This document shows positions 42,346-51,284 of a stretch of 64,000 nucleotides of DNA, piece by piece. A model generated the notes under the pieces. It saw only the letters and a list, made by a program, of their open reading frames with translations. It made no database searches and had not been told where the DNA came from. Position 1 is the stretch's first letter; each line of letters opens with the position of its first letter. Source of the DNA: Chitinophagales bacterium (GTDB lineage Bacteria; Bacteroidota; Bacteroidia; Chitinophagales; Chitinophagaceae); NCBI GenBank assembly GCA_017303395.1, contig JAFLBN010000005.1:157800-221799 (forward strand), written 5' to 3'. The position numbers were made by a program, and so were the translations under genes.

Positions 42346-44037
42346 ATGCGTTGCTTCATTACCACTACCCTTTTTATACTGTTTGCACTAATAGCAGATG
42401 CACAGTATGTTTTTCATACGCTCGATATGCGCAAGAAAATCCCTTCAACTTTTTTTCGAACCTTTGACTACCAATTACTGAACGGTAATTTTTATATGGT
42501 TGCAAACCCCAATGGCGGAACACATCCATGGATATCTGATGGCAGTACCCTCGGCACCAGCCAATTGGCAAACGCCGGTTCAAGCTATCAAGTAATGATA
42601 AGTGACGATAAGCCAATTATAAAAAACAGTACCGGCACAGAGCTAACACTGTTTGAATATTACTATGCAACAAGCAGTATTGCTCAGTATCAGATATGGA
42701 TAACTGACGGTACTACAACAGGAACCAAACGACTGACGACTACCACCAATTTCAAATACCAAACGCATAAACTGGCATTTAAAAACAAATTCTATTTCAC
42801 AGCCACAGACACTACCTATGGCGAAGAACTATGGGAAAGCGATGGCACAACTGCCGGCACAAAACTATTTGCCGACCTTGTACCGGGGAAAGCTAGCTCT
42901 GGCGCAGCACCTGTATATGCAGACGGCACGCGCATGTTTCTGTACGTATTTACACCAACAACCGGTGGCGAACTATGGTGTACAGACGGCACCATAGCCG
43001 GCACATACATGGTAAAAGACATCAACCCGGGCAGTGCGGGGATAAATAACACATTCGGGGGAACAGGATATATCCTTAAACTCCATAACATTTACTATTT
43101 CTGGGCAAACAATGGTACAAACGGATGGGAGCTATGGAGAACAGACGCTACCCCTTCTGGTACATATATGGTCAAAGACATTGTACCGGGCAGTGGATCA
43201 TGCAGATTTCAGACGGGGTATGCTGTAGCCAACAACTTACTTTTCTTTGGTGTAGACGACGGTGTGCATGGTACGGAGTTGTGGGCAACAGACGGTACCG
43301 TAGCAGGCACACGTATGATAAAAGAAATTAACACTGCAAAGGCACTTGCAAGAACAAACGCCAGTCCCAACTATTTCACTGTTTACAACGGCGAAGTATA
43401 CTTCAGCGCAGACGATAGCATACACGGTGCAGAACTATGGAAAACAAACGGAGAGGCATCTGGCACGGTAATGGTGAAAGATATCTGCGCAAACGGCAGT
43501 AGCACACCCAAATATTTGCATGTTTACAAGAAGCATCTGTTCTTTACCGCAGACAACCCGTGCGGTGCCAACGGAGAGGGCAAAACACGCGAAATATATT
43601 ATACCGATGGCACAGCTGCTGGCACGGTAATGATAAAACCACTGACCGCCACAATAGCGGGTGGCGCAGTTAACACCTCAGGGTTTTTCGAATATCAGGG
43701 AAGATTATTTTTTAACGCTGCATACGCAGGTGGCAAAGATGACCTCTGGTATATTGGAGACACCATTCTACCTGCTATTACAAATATCGAGCAGATTGCA
43801 ATAGAGGAAACAACCCTCTACCCCAACCCTGCACACCACAATTTTACAATAAAAACAACAACAGCATTTAAAACAGGTAGCGTAACGCTTACCGACATAA
43901 CAGGCCGTGTAGTGAAAACTGAAAAGCTATATAACAACGAACAGACCATATCGCTGCAAGGCATCGCCCCCGGCATATACATCGCCGATGTATGGCTGGA
44001 TGATAAACGGAGTACACAAAAGCTTGTAGTAGAATAA
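42346..44037 (+). CDS. ELWxxDGT-repeat T9SS protein, cluster member 5
   Basis: 563 residues; signal peptide ends IADAQ. The N-terminal part is diverged (HPWISDGSTLGTSQLANAGS) and followed by a longer spacer. Eight repeats in all; good ones are GEELWESDGTTAGTKLFADL and GTELWATDGTVAGTRMIKEI. The sorting domain belongs to the same DNA subtype as members 1-4 (TLYPNPAHHNFTIKTTTAFK). Signal, start and spacing differ from the neighbours, so only the 3' end appears recently homogenised. Confidence 0.86.
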   Translation: MRCFITTTLFILFALIADAQYVFHTLDMRKKIPSTFFRTFDYQLLNGNFYMVANPNGGTHPWISDGSTLGTSQLANAGSSYQVMISDDKPIIKNSTGTELTLFEYYYATSSIAQYQIWITDGTTTGTKRLTTTTNFKYQTHKLAFKNKFYFTATDTTYGEELWESDGTTAGTKLFADLVPGKASSGAAPVYADGTRMFLYVFTPTTGGELWCTDGTIAGTYMVKDINPGSAGINNTFGGTGYILKLHNIYYFWANNGTNGWELWRTDATPSGTYMVKDIVPGSGSCRFQTGYAVANNLLFFGVDDGVHGTELWATDGTVAGTRMIKEINTAKALARTNASPNYFTVYNGEVYFSADDSIHGAELWKTNGEASGTVMVKDICANGSSTPKYLHVYKKHLFFTADNPCGANGEGKTREIYYTDGTAAGTVMIKPLTATIAGGAVNTSGFFEYQGRLFFNAAYAGGKDDLWYIGDTILPAITNIEQIAIEETTLYPNPAHHNFTIKTTTAFKTGSVTLTDITGRVVKTEKLYNNEQTISLQGIAPGIYIADVWLDDKRSTQKLVVE

Positions 44038-44041
44038 CTTA

Positions 44042-44070
44042 TAAAGCCCCACAGTTGCGGGGCTTTTTTA
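44042..44070 (+). terminator. Rho-independent terminator
   Basis: AAAGCCCCACAGTTGCGGGGCTTTTTT. The ~195 bases from here to the next gene show no further clear element. Confidence 0.82.
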
Positions 44071-44265
44071 TTCACCATGCACCAAAAGCAATCTCAACGA
44101 TAAAAAGCTAAAACATTCTACCAGCAAAGGATTCCACCTACCCAACCTTCAGTAGCCAGGTGTCATCAACCAAAAAAACAATCAATATTTATAGCCTTTT
44201 GGATATTTTATGAATAATATTACATACCGACTCTAATTATTAACATCTTAAAAAGCAGATGCGTT

Positions 44266-45912
44266 ATGAAAAAAATACTACCCTTTCTATTAATGAGCAT
44301 ATCATTAAGTGCAGCAGCACAGTTGCCCGTTTTTAAAGAGTATGACCTGAATGCAGGCACAGACAATTCCTTTCCGGCCAATTTTGATACCGTTGCAGGC
44401 AATATGATATTCTCTGCGCAAAACATCACCAATGGCTTTGAACTATGGATAAGTGACGGCACAACATCCGGCACTAATATGCTTGCAGATATTGCTGCCG
44501 GACCTGCAAACGGCTTCCCTATGCGCTACGGGCATATATACCTGAATGGTAAAGTCCTTTTCAGCGCTACCGGCAATACCGATGGCGAAGAGCTCTGGAT
44601 TACAGATGGTACGGCAATTGGCACACAGCAACTGGTTGATATCTTTCCCGGTGGCGGCAGTGGCATTACCACTACTATGTTTATGACCAAAGTTGGCAGC
44701 AATGTGTACTTCCTTGCTACTACACCTACCACAGGCATAGAGCTCTGGAAAACAGATGGCACCGCCGCAGGTACTGCAATAGTAAAAGACATCAACCCCG
44801 GCCTCATATCTGGCAATGCATCTTTGCTTACAGCATGCAATGGCAAACTTTTCTTTATTGCCGATAATGGGGTGAATGGTGCGGAACTATGGATAAGTGA
44901 TGGCACCAATGCAGGCACACAAATGGTGAAAGACATACGCACAGGTGGCAGCTCTTCACCGGAAATGCTGACGGTATTGAACAACAAAGTGTACTTCAGT
45001 GCAAGAACCACTGCAGAAGGGCGTGAACTATGGGTGAGCGATGGCACTGCAGCAGGTACTACTATGGTAAAAGATATATGGACAGGTGCAAACGACGGGT
45101 TCATCAATAGCCTGATGGTGATGAACAACAAACTATACTTCAATGCAACAGACGGCACCAATGGCGAAGAGCTATGGGTGAGTGATGGCACGGCTGCTGG
45201 CACCACTATGGTAAAAGATATATGGACAGGTGCTGCAGGCTCTTACCCTACCAATCTGGCAGTACACAACAACAAACTATACTTCCGCGCCTCAGATGGC
45301 ACCAATGGCTACGAACCATGGATAAGCGATGGTACGGCAGCAGGTACTGTTATGCTCAAAGATATCAATACAGGCAGCGGCAGTTCTCTACCACTCACAT
45401 TTGTATCGTACAAAAAATACATGTACTTCATTGCCACGCCTGCAAGCGGGCCACAATCTATATATCAGACAAACGGCACTGCCGCAGGCACTATATCTGT
45501 AGCACCAGCATCTTTTACAGGTGCGTTGCCATTAGACCTCACAGGCAACTTCTATATGTACGACAGCACGCTTTACTTTAGCGCGGCATATAACAGCGCA
45601 GCAGGACAAGAACTGTGGAGTATGGAAGACACAACCACATACGGGCCACCTCCGGGTAGCGTAGCAACTATCAACAAGGCAGATATAGCCCTGTACCCAA
45701 ATCCGACACATCACAACTTTACAATAAAAACAACAACACCTTTCAAAGCTGGCAGTATAACGCTGACTGATGTAACAGGGCGTGTAGTAAAAACAGAAAA
45801 GCTATACAACAACATGCAAACTATATCGCTGCAAGGCATAGCCCCCGGCATATATATGGCAGATGTATGGCTGGATGACAAACGGAGCACACAAAAGCTT
45901 ATTGTTCAATAA
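44266..45912 (+). CDS. ELWxxDGT-repeat T9SS protein, cluster member 6
   Basis: 548 residues with signal KKILPFLLMSISLSAAAQ. Eight repeats, most of them close to consensus. Repeats five and six are almost the same (GRELWVSDGTAAGTTMVKDI and GEELWVSDGTAAGTTMVKDI, both followed by WTGA) and are also close in DNA, so a repeat was duplicated recently. Sorting domain LYPNPTHHNFTIKTTTPFKA. The last residues STQKLIVQ and the 3' flank (cttattgttcaataactt then the terminator) are those of member 7, marking a recombination edge. Confidence 0.88.
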   Translation: MKKILPFLLMSISLSAAAQLPVFKEYDLNAGTDNSFPANFDTVAGNMIFSAQNITNGFELWISDGTTSGTNMLADIAAGPANGFPMRYGHIYLNGKVLFSATGNTDGEELWITDGTAIGTQQLVDIFPGGGSGITTTMFMTKVGSNVYFLATTPTTGIELWKTDGTAAGTAIVKDINPGLISGNASLLTACNGKLFFIADNGVNGAELWISDGTNAGTQMVKDIRTGGSSSPEMLTVLNNKVYFSARTTAEGRELWVSDGTAAGTTMVKDIWTGANDGFINSLMVMNNKLYFNATDGTNGEELWVSDGTAAGTTMVKDIWTGAAGSYPTNLAVHNNKLYFRASDGTNGYEPWISDGTAAGTVMLKDINTGSGSSLPLTFVSYKKYMYFIATPASGPQSIYQTNGTAAGTISVAPASFTGALPLDLTGNFYMYDSTLYFSAAYNSAAGQELWSMEDTTTYGPPPGSVATINKADIALYPNPTHHNFTIKTTTPFKAGSITLTDVTGRVVKTEKLYNNMQTISLQGIAPGIYMADVWLDDKRSTQKLIVQ

Positions 45913-45921
45913 CTTAAATAA

Positions 45922-45949
45922 AAGCCTCGCAACTGCGGGGCTTTTTTAA
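45922..45949 (+). terminator. Rho-independent terminator
   Basis: AAAGCCTCGCAACTGCGGGGCTTTTTTA. Identical to the hairpin at 47706-47733. Confidence 0.82.
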
Positions 45950-46019
45950 TGCAGTTTTCATCCTATACTGCATACACACAAATGCCTTTTGCTTATCTTA
46001 GTTAAGTAATTTCATCCAA

Positions 46020-47696
46020 ATGAAACCCTTATTTTTTATTCTTACGGCACTACTGCTTTCTAATTTTGCCAAAGCACAGTTCGTTTTCACAAAACTGAAT
46101 TTGCCGACGCTATCTACACCAAATAATACCCTTTATACCAAAAACCGTTGGGCGGTATTGAATAACAAAATCTACCTTACCTGTACTACCAACGATTATG
46201 GCACAGAGATATGGGAAACAGACGGCACACCGGCAGGCACCAAAATATTAAAAGACATCTATCACGACTTTTGGAATGGAGTAACGGCTATTTCACCACC
46301 GCCACCGCAATATCAGGAAGCTCCTGACTTGCGCGTATTTAATGGTAAAATGTTTTTCTCTGCAAACGACAGCACACATGGCACAGAACTATGGTATTCT
46401 GATGGCTCTACAGCCGGCACACAAATGCTGATAGACCTGATGCCGGGCCGCTTCAGAGGATGCTACTTTAAATATAGTACCGAATACAATGGCAGGCTAT
46501 ACTTCACCGCAGACTCTAACCAGTATCAGGGCAAGGAACCTTGGGTAACAGATGGTACCGCACAAGGCACCTACCTGCTAAAAGACATCAACCCCAGCAT
46601 TTTGCAACTAACCAACAGTTCTGAACCACGAGATTATCACCAAAACTTCGGCTTGTTATTTTTCATAGCAAACACTACCAGTGCCACCACAGCGCTTTAT
46701 CAGACAAATGGCACCACTATAGGTACTGTAGCTGTAGTAACAGACACTATGCCGCCCAATATTCAATACAGTGGTGCACCTGTTTTAAAGAACAAAACAT
46801 TCTATACCAGCAATGGTAATATATGGACGTATGACGGCACATTCCCCGGCATGCAACCATTCAAACCAACAGGCATGCAATCGGCCGATCTGAAGAACTC
46901 CATTGAGTATAACGGCAAACTATACTTCTCTGCCACCGATGCTACAAATGGCAATGAGCTATGGGTATCGGACGGTACAGAAAACGGCACTTCGATAGTA
47001 AAAGACATCAACCCCGGCAGTGATGGTAGCGGGTGTAGCAATTTCGTTGTACACAAAGGACTGCTTTATTTCACGGCAAAAGATACAGGCAGCACCCAGT
47101 TATGGACAACAGACGGCACTGCAGCCGGCACTCGCAAAGTGACAAGTAATATTCAGGGCACTATGAGTGTCTTTACATCTGCAGGAGACAGACTATACTT
47201 TATGTGCAAGCTTAGCAAAACGCAAACACACATGTACTATTCAGATGGTACAGACACCGGCACGCACATGCTTACACCATCGTGGATGCCCCCAAACGAC
47301 ACACTCTATACAGTTTGGGTTGCCAGCTATGCCGTACTCGGCAAGGCATTGTACATCTATGGCAGATATGACAGTACGTGGTTTAATCTTTGGAAGATAG
47401 AAGATACAACCACCACAGATACCGGCACAAGTATTCGTCCTGCAAGTATCATGGAAGATTTGCAGGTAAATATATACCCCAACCCTGCACGTACTTATCT
47501 ATCTGTAAAAACCAATGCTGCTTTCAAACATGGCAGGATTATCATTACAGACATGGCAGGGCGCATCATACAAGCAGCAACTATGCAGCAAGGCACAGAA
47601 ACACAAATAACACTCAACGATATAGCACCCGGCATGTACATGGCAGATGTATGGCTGGATGAACGGCGAAAAACACAAAAGCTTATTGTTCAATAA
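46020..47696 (+). CDS. ELWxxDGT-repeat T9SS protein, cluster member 7
   Basis: 558 residues; signal KPLFFILTALLLSNFAKAQ. Eight repeats, the fifth strongly degenerate (NIWTYDGTFPGMQPF). It has a different sorting-domain subtype (NIYPNPARTYLSVKTNAAFK ... ERRKTQKLIVQ) shared only with member 8. The protein, its leader and its terminator recur at 47804 with an offset of 1784 bases, so members 7 and 8 are a tandem duplication that includes the promoter region (CTTTTGCTTATCTTAGTTAA in both leaders). Confidence 0.87.
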   Translation: MKPLFFILTALLLSNFAKAQFVFTKLNLPTLSTPNNTLYTKNRWAVLNNKIYLTCTTNDYGTEIWETDGTPAGTKILKDIYHDFWNGVTAISPPPPQYQEAPDLRVFNGKMFFSANDSTHGTELWYSDGSTAGTQMLIDLMPGRFRGCYFKYSTEYNGRLYFTADSNQYQGKEPWVTDGTAQGTYLLKDINPSILQLTNSSEPRDYHQNFGLLFFIANTTSATTALYQTNGTTIGTVAVVTDTMPPNIQYSGAPVLKNKTFYTSNGNIWTYDGTFPGMQPFKPTGMQSADLKNSIEYNGKLYFSATDATNGNELWVSDGTENGTSIVKDINPGSDGSGCSNFVVHKGLLYFTAKDTGSTQLWTTDGTAAGTRKVTSNIQGTMSVFTSAGDRLYFMCKLSKTQTHMYYSDGTDTGTHMLTPSWMPPNDTLYTVWVASYAVLGKALYIYGRYDSTWFNLWKIEDTTTTDTGTSIRPASIMEDLQVNIYPNPARTYLSVKTNAAFKHGRIIITDMAGRIIQAATMQQGTETQITLNDIAPGMYMADVWLDERRKTQKLIVQ

Positions 47697-47705
47697 CTTA
47701 AATAA

Positions 47706-47733
47706 AAGCCTCGCAACTGCGGGGCTTTTTTAA
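47706..47733 (+). terminator. Rho-independent terminator
   Basis: AAAGCCTCGCAACTGCGGGGCTTTTTTA, a duplicate of 45922-45949. Confidence 0.82.
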
Positions 47734-47803
47734 TGCCGTTTTCATGCTGCAGTGCATACACACAAATGCCTTTTGCTTATCTTAGTTAAGCAATTTCATC
47801 CAA

Positions 47804-49528
47804 ATGAAACCCTTATTATTTATCCTTACAGCTCTACTGCTTTCTAATATTGTCAAAGCACAGTTCGTTTTCACAAAACTGAATTTGCCGACACTCAGTT
47901 TTTCAAACTTTGAGTACACCACAAACCGCTGGGTGGTAAAAAATGGCAAAGTCTATTTTACTTGCACTACCAATCAATATGGCGCAGAGCTGTGGGAAAC
48001 AGACGGCACACCGGCAGGCACAAAAATTGTAAAAGATATTTACCACAACTCTTGGAGCGGGGTTACCACACCAAATTCCACATTTCAAGATGTTGCTGAT
48101 TTGAGGGAGTTTGATGGCAAAATGTACTTTTCTGCCAACGATAGTACACATGGTGCAGAGCTATGGTATTCAAACGGTACTGCTGCTGGTACACAAATGC
48201 TGATAGACCTTATGCCCGGCAGATTCAGAGGTTGTTATTTCGGACAAAACACCATTTACAATGGCAGGCTTTATTTTGCAGGAGACTCTAATCAGTATCA
48301 GGGCAAAGAACCCTGGGTAACAGATGGTACCGCACAAGGCACCTACCTGCTAAAAGACATCAACCCCGGCATTCTGCAACTAACCAACAGTTCTAACCCA
48401 CGTGATTATCATCAGAACTTCGGCTTGTTATTTTTCATAGCAAACACTACAAATACAACAACTGCACTCTACCAAACAAACGGCACTACCATTGGCACCG
48501 TACCCGTACTTACAGACACCATGCCATCTAATATTGAATACAGCAAAGCACCTGTCTTTAAAAACAATACATACTACATCAGCAAAGGGCAGCTATGGAC
48601 GTATGATGGCTCTTTTGCAGGTATGCAACTGCTATATGACTATAGCAAACCTTCAGGCTTCAAAGGCATTACAACAATGGATGGCGCCATTGAATACAAA
48701 GGCAAGCTATACTTCAGCGCCAGCGATAGCACAAACGGATTTGAACTATGGACAACCGATGGCACAACAGCAGGGACAACCATGCTAAAAGATATATACC
48801 CCGGCATTAACAGCAGCTATTGCAGCAACTTCTGCATACACGATAGCCTGCTCTACTTTGCAGCTACAGACACACTGGGCACCGAACTATGGGTAACAGA
48901 CGGCACATCGTCAGGCACACACATGGTAGCAGATATTCTGGGTGGTAAAAAAGGTTCAGAGCCGCATACATTTACATCTGGACACAACAGACTATACTTT
49001 ATTGCACTTAATAATTTTGGCTACAAATTTCTGTACTATACAGACGGCACTGCTGCAGGCACCCACAGACTTGAGCAACCGTCGGCTGTTAATGATTCGC
49101 TGCATGCATTGGGACCTAAAAGACCTGTCAGCTATATACCTATCCATGCCGGCTATTTGATTGCAGATAAGTCTATCTATGTATATGCAAGGTACGATAC
49201 TACGTGGTTTAATCTTTGGAAGATAGAAGATACCACCGGCAAAGGCCCAGATACATCTGCAAGCATACGCACAGCAAACATTACAGAACAGCTATCTGTA
49301 GATATATACCCCAACCCTGCACGTACTTATCTATCTGTAAAAACCAATGCGGCCTTCAAACACGGTAGGGTTATCATTACAGACATGGCAGGGCGCACCA
49401 TACAAACAGCAACTATGCAGCAAGGCACAGAAACACAAATAACACTCAACGATATAGCACCCGGCATGTACATGGCAGATGTATGGCTGGATGATAAACG
49501 AAGTACACAAAAACTTATTGTGCAATAA
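47804..49528 (+). CDS. ELWxxDGT-repeat T9SS protein, cluster member 8 (tandem copy of member 7)
   Basis: 574 residues; signal KPLLFILTALLLSNIVKAQ, then FVFTKLNLPTLS as in member 7. Eight repeats with the same order of good and degenerate units; long identical stretches include GKEPWVTDGTAQGTYLLKDI and DYHQNFGLLFFIANT. A 13-residue-longer segment precedes the last repeats (GLWT..SFAGMQLLYDYSKP type). The sorting domain is the member 7 subtype, but the very end is DDKRSTQKLIVQ instead of ERRKTQKLIVQ, a mosaic with members 3, 5 and 6. Confidence 0.87.
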   Translation: MKPLLFILTALLLSNIVKAQFVFTKLNLPTLSFSNFEYTTNRWVVKNGKVYFTCTTNQYGAELWETDGTPAGTKIVKDIYHNSWSGVTTPNSTFQDVADLREFDGKMYFSANDSTHGAELWYSNGTAAGTQMLIDLMPGRFRGCYFGQNTIYNGRLYFAGDSNQYQGKEPWVTDGTAQGTYLLKDINPGILQLTNSSNPRDYHQNFGLLFFIANTTNTTTALYQTNGTTIGTVPVLTDTMPSNIEYSKAPVFKNNTYYISKGQLWTYDGSFAGMQLLYDYSKPSGFKGITTMDGAIEYKGKLYFSASDSTNGFELWTTDGTTAGTTMLKDIYPGINSSYCSNFCIHDSLLYFAATDTLGTELWVTDGTSSGTHMVADILGGKKGSEPHTFTSGHNRLYFIALNNFGYKFLYYTDGTAAGTHRLEQPSAVNDSLHALGPKRPVSYIPIHAGYLIADKSIYVYARYDTTWFNLWKIEDTTGKGPDTSASIRTANITEQLSVDIYPNPARTYLSVKTNAAFKHGRVIITDMAGRTIQTATMQQGTETQITLNDIAPGMYMADVWLDDKRSTQKLIVQ

Positions 49529-49556
49529 ATACTACAATAATTAATATAGGGCAGCG

Positions 49557-49594
49557 TTATGTGTTTTGTCTGTTATTGCAGACATAACACATAA
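49557..49594 (+). other. Long perfect-looking hairpin just before cluster member 9
   Basis: TTATGTGTT-T-TGTCTG, a six-base loop (TTATTG), then CAGACA-T-AACACATAA: 15 pairs around one T-T mismatch. There is no T-tract on either strand, and it ends ten bases before the ATG at 49605, so a 5' leader structure controlling translation or a protein-binding palindrome is more likely than a terminator. No other cluster gene has it. Confidence 0.6.
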
Positions 49595-49604
49595 AACTGT
49601 TCAT

Positions 49605-51188
49605 ATGAAAATCAACTTATTCACCTACCTGCTCATTTGCAGCACAGCAGCCAATGCTCAATCGCCCTTTGTTTTTAAAAAAATAGACGGCTTTCAGCAG
49701 CCAAGACAAATACAGACAACCAATAAACTGCTATTCTTTACCTCTTACGATACAGCACACCATATCTGTGCTTCTGAAGGCAGTACTGCAACTACAACTG
49801 CCATCATCACACCAAACGGACAACCAGTATTATTACAAGCAATGGATATCAGTAGCACAACACTGGTATCATTCTTTATTGCCAATAGCAATACCGCAAG
49901 CCTGTGGCAAACTAATGGAACAAAAGCAGGCACACAAAAAATTGCAGATTTAGGAATAAATGACGCAGTGACTTATAATGGTAAAATTTATTTCAGCGGC
50001 ATAGACAATAATACCAAAAACGATTTGTGGGCCACAGATGGAACAGTAGCAGGAACCGTAATGATAAAAGACTTTAACATAGCCCCTACTACGGCATACA
50101 TGTACAACATGCATATCCACAACGGGAAACTCTTCTTTACAATAACAGGATTGGGCACGGGGGCAGAACTATGGATAAGTGACGGTACTACAGCCGGCAC
50201 TCTACAAGTTGGCATCAATACGCAGTCGGGTAATCCGCCAAAACATATCAACTCATTAACATCCTTTGGCAACAATCTGCTTTTTGTGCTGGAAGACGAC
50301 ACCTATGGTGCAGAACTATGGATAAGTGACGGCACAACTGCCGGCACCCAAAGACTGACAGACATTAATCCAGGCATCGGCAGTAGCATACAGTCTGGTT
50401 TAACAGTAATGAACGGGTATATATATTTTACGGCATATAGCACAGCAACCGGTGTAGAATTGTGGAAGACAGACGGTACTATTGCAGGTACCAAAATGGT
50501 AAAAGATATAGACCCGAGCAACAATGGAGGTGTTATAGGAATCTTTGCGGTACATGATAACCATCTGTATTTTTCCGCAGACGATAACGTGCATGGGCAA
50601 GAACTGTGGAGAACTGATGGCACAGACGCAGGCACCGTGATGGTTTCAGACATAGTAGCGGGCACGGATGATAGCAACCCATCAGATTTCATTTCCTACA
50701 ATGGCAACCTATATTTCGGTGCAGAATATGCAGGCAAGGGCACGCAGTTGTACGTGGCAATGAAAGACAACTCTGTAAAACCGATTTATCCTGCAAGCTT
50801 GGTCAATTCACCGCTATTGGGCTTCGATAAGTTTAAGCCATTCATTAAAGACGGTTACGTTTATTTTGCTGCCAGGTACAGTACGGGTACAGACAGCCTA
50901 TGGGCGGTTAAAGACACAACAGGTGCTGCTTCAGTTGCAGCAACAGACAAGGCTGTTGACCTCTTGATCTACCCCAACCCTGCAAACCACAATTTCACAA
51001 TAAAAACAAGTACACCATTCAAAACAGGCAGCGTTACGCTTACAGATGCAACCGGCAGTGTGGTAAAGACAGAAATACTATATAACAACGAGCAGACTAT
51101 CTCGCTGCAAGGCATAGCCCCAGGTATGTACATGGCAGATATTTGGCTGGATGAACGGCGAAAAACACAAAAGCTTCTTATACAATAA
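49605..51188 (+). CDS. ELWxxDGT-repeat T9SS protein, cluster member 9
   Basis: 527 residues from the ATG at 49605; an in-frame ATG-type start at 49566 lies inside the hairpin and gives no signal peptide at the N-terminus. Signal KINLFTYLLICSTAANAQ. Seven repeats; the first is nearly lost (HHICASEGSTATTT), while later ones such as GAELWISDGTTAGTQRLTDI are typical. Sorting domain subtype LIYPNPANHNFTIKTSTPFK with TDATGSVVKTEILYNN, shared only with member 10, but the end is DERRKTQKLLIQ as in member 7. It lacks the terminator/promoter junction of the others; the hairpin stands in its place. Confidence 0.86.
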   Translation: MKINLFTYLLICSTAANAQSPFVFKKIDGFQQPRQIQTTNKLLFFTSYDTAHHICASEGSTATTTAIITPNGQPVLLQAMDISSTTLVSFFIANSNTASLWQTNGTKAGTQKIADLGINDAVTYNGKIYFSGIDNNTKNDLWATDGTVAGTVMIKDFNIAPTTAYMYNMHIHNGKLFFTITGLGTGAELWISDGTTAGTLQVGINTQSGNPPKHINSLTSFGNNLLFVLEDDTYGAELWISDGTTAGTQRLTDINPGIGSSIQSGLTVMNGYIYFTAYSTATGVELWKTDGTIAGTKMVKDIDPSNNGGVIGIFAVHDNHLYFSADDNVHGQELWRTDGTDAGTVMVSDIVAGTDDSNPSDFISYNGNLYFGAEYAGKGTQLYVAMKDNSVKPIYPASLVNSPLLGFDKFKPFIKDGYVYFAARYSTGTDSLWAVKDTTGAASVAATDKAVDLLIYPNPANHNFTIKTSTPFKTGSVTLTDATGSVVKTEILYNNEQTISLQGIAPGMYMADIWLDERRKTQKLLIQ

Positions 51189-51193
51189 CATAT

Positions 51194-51224
51194 AAAGCCC
51201 TGCTGATTGCAGGGCTTTTGTTTT
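51194..51224 (+). terminator. Rho-independent terminator
   Basis: AAAGCCCTGCTGATTGCAGGGCTTT followed by TGTTTT. Confidence 0.8.
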
Positions 51225-51284
51225 AATAGCATTTTAAGGATGTTGCTCAAAACAGTGTAGTATTTTCATACAAAACATCAACCC

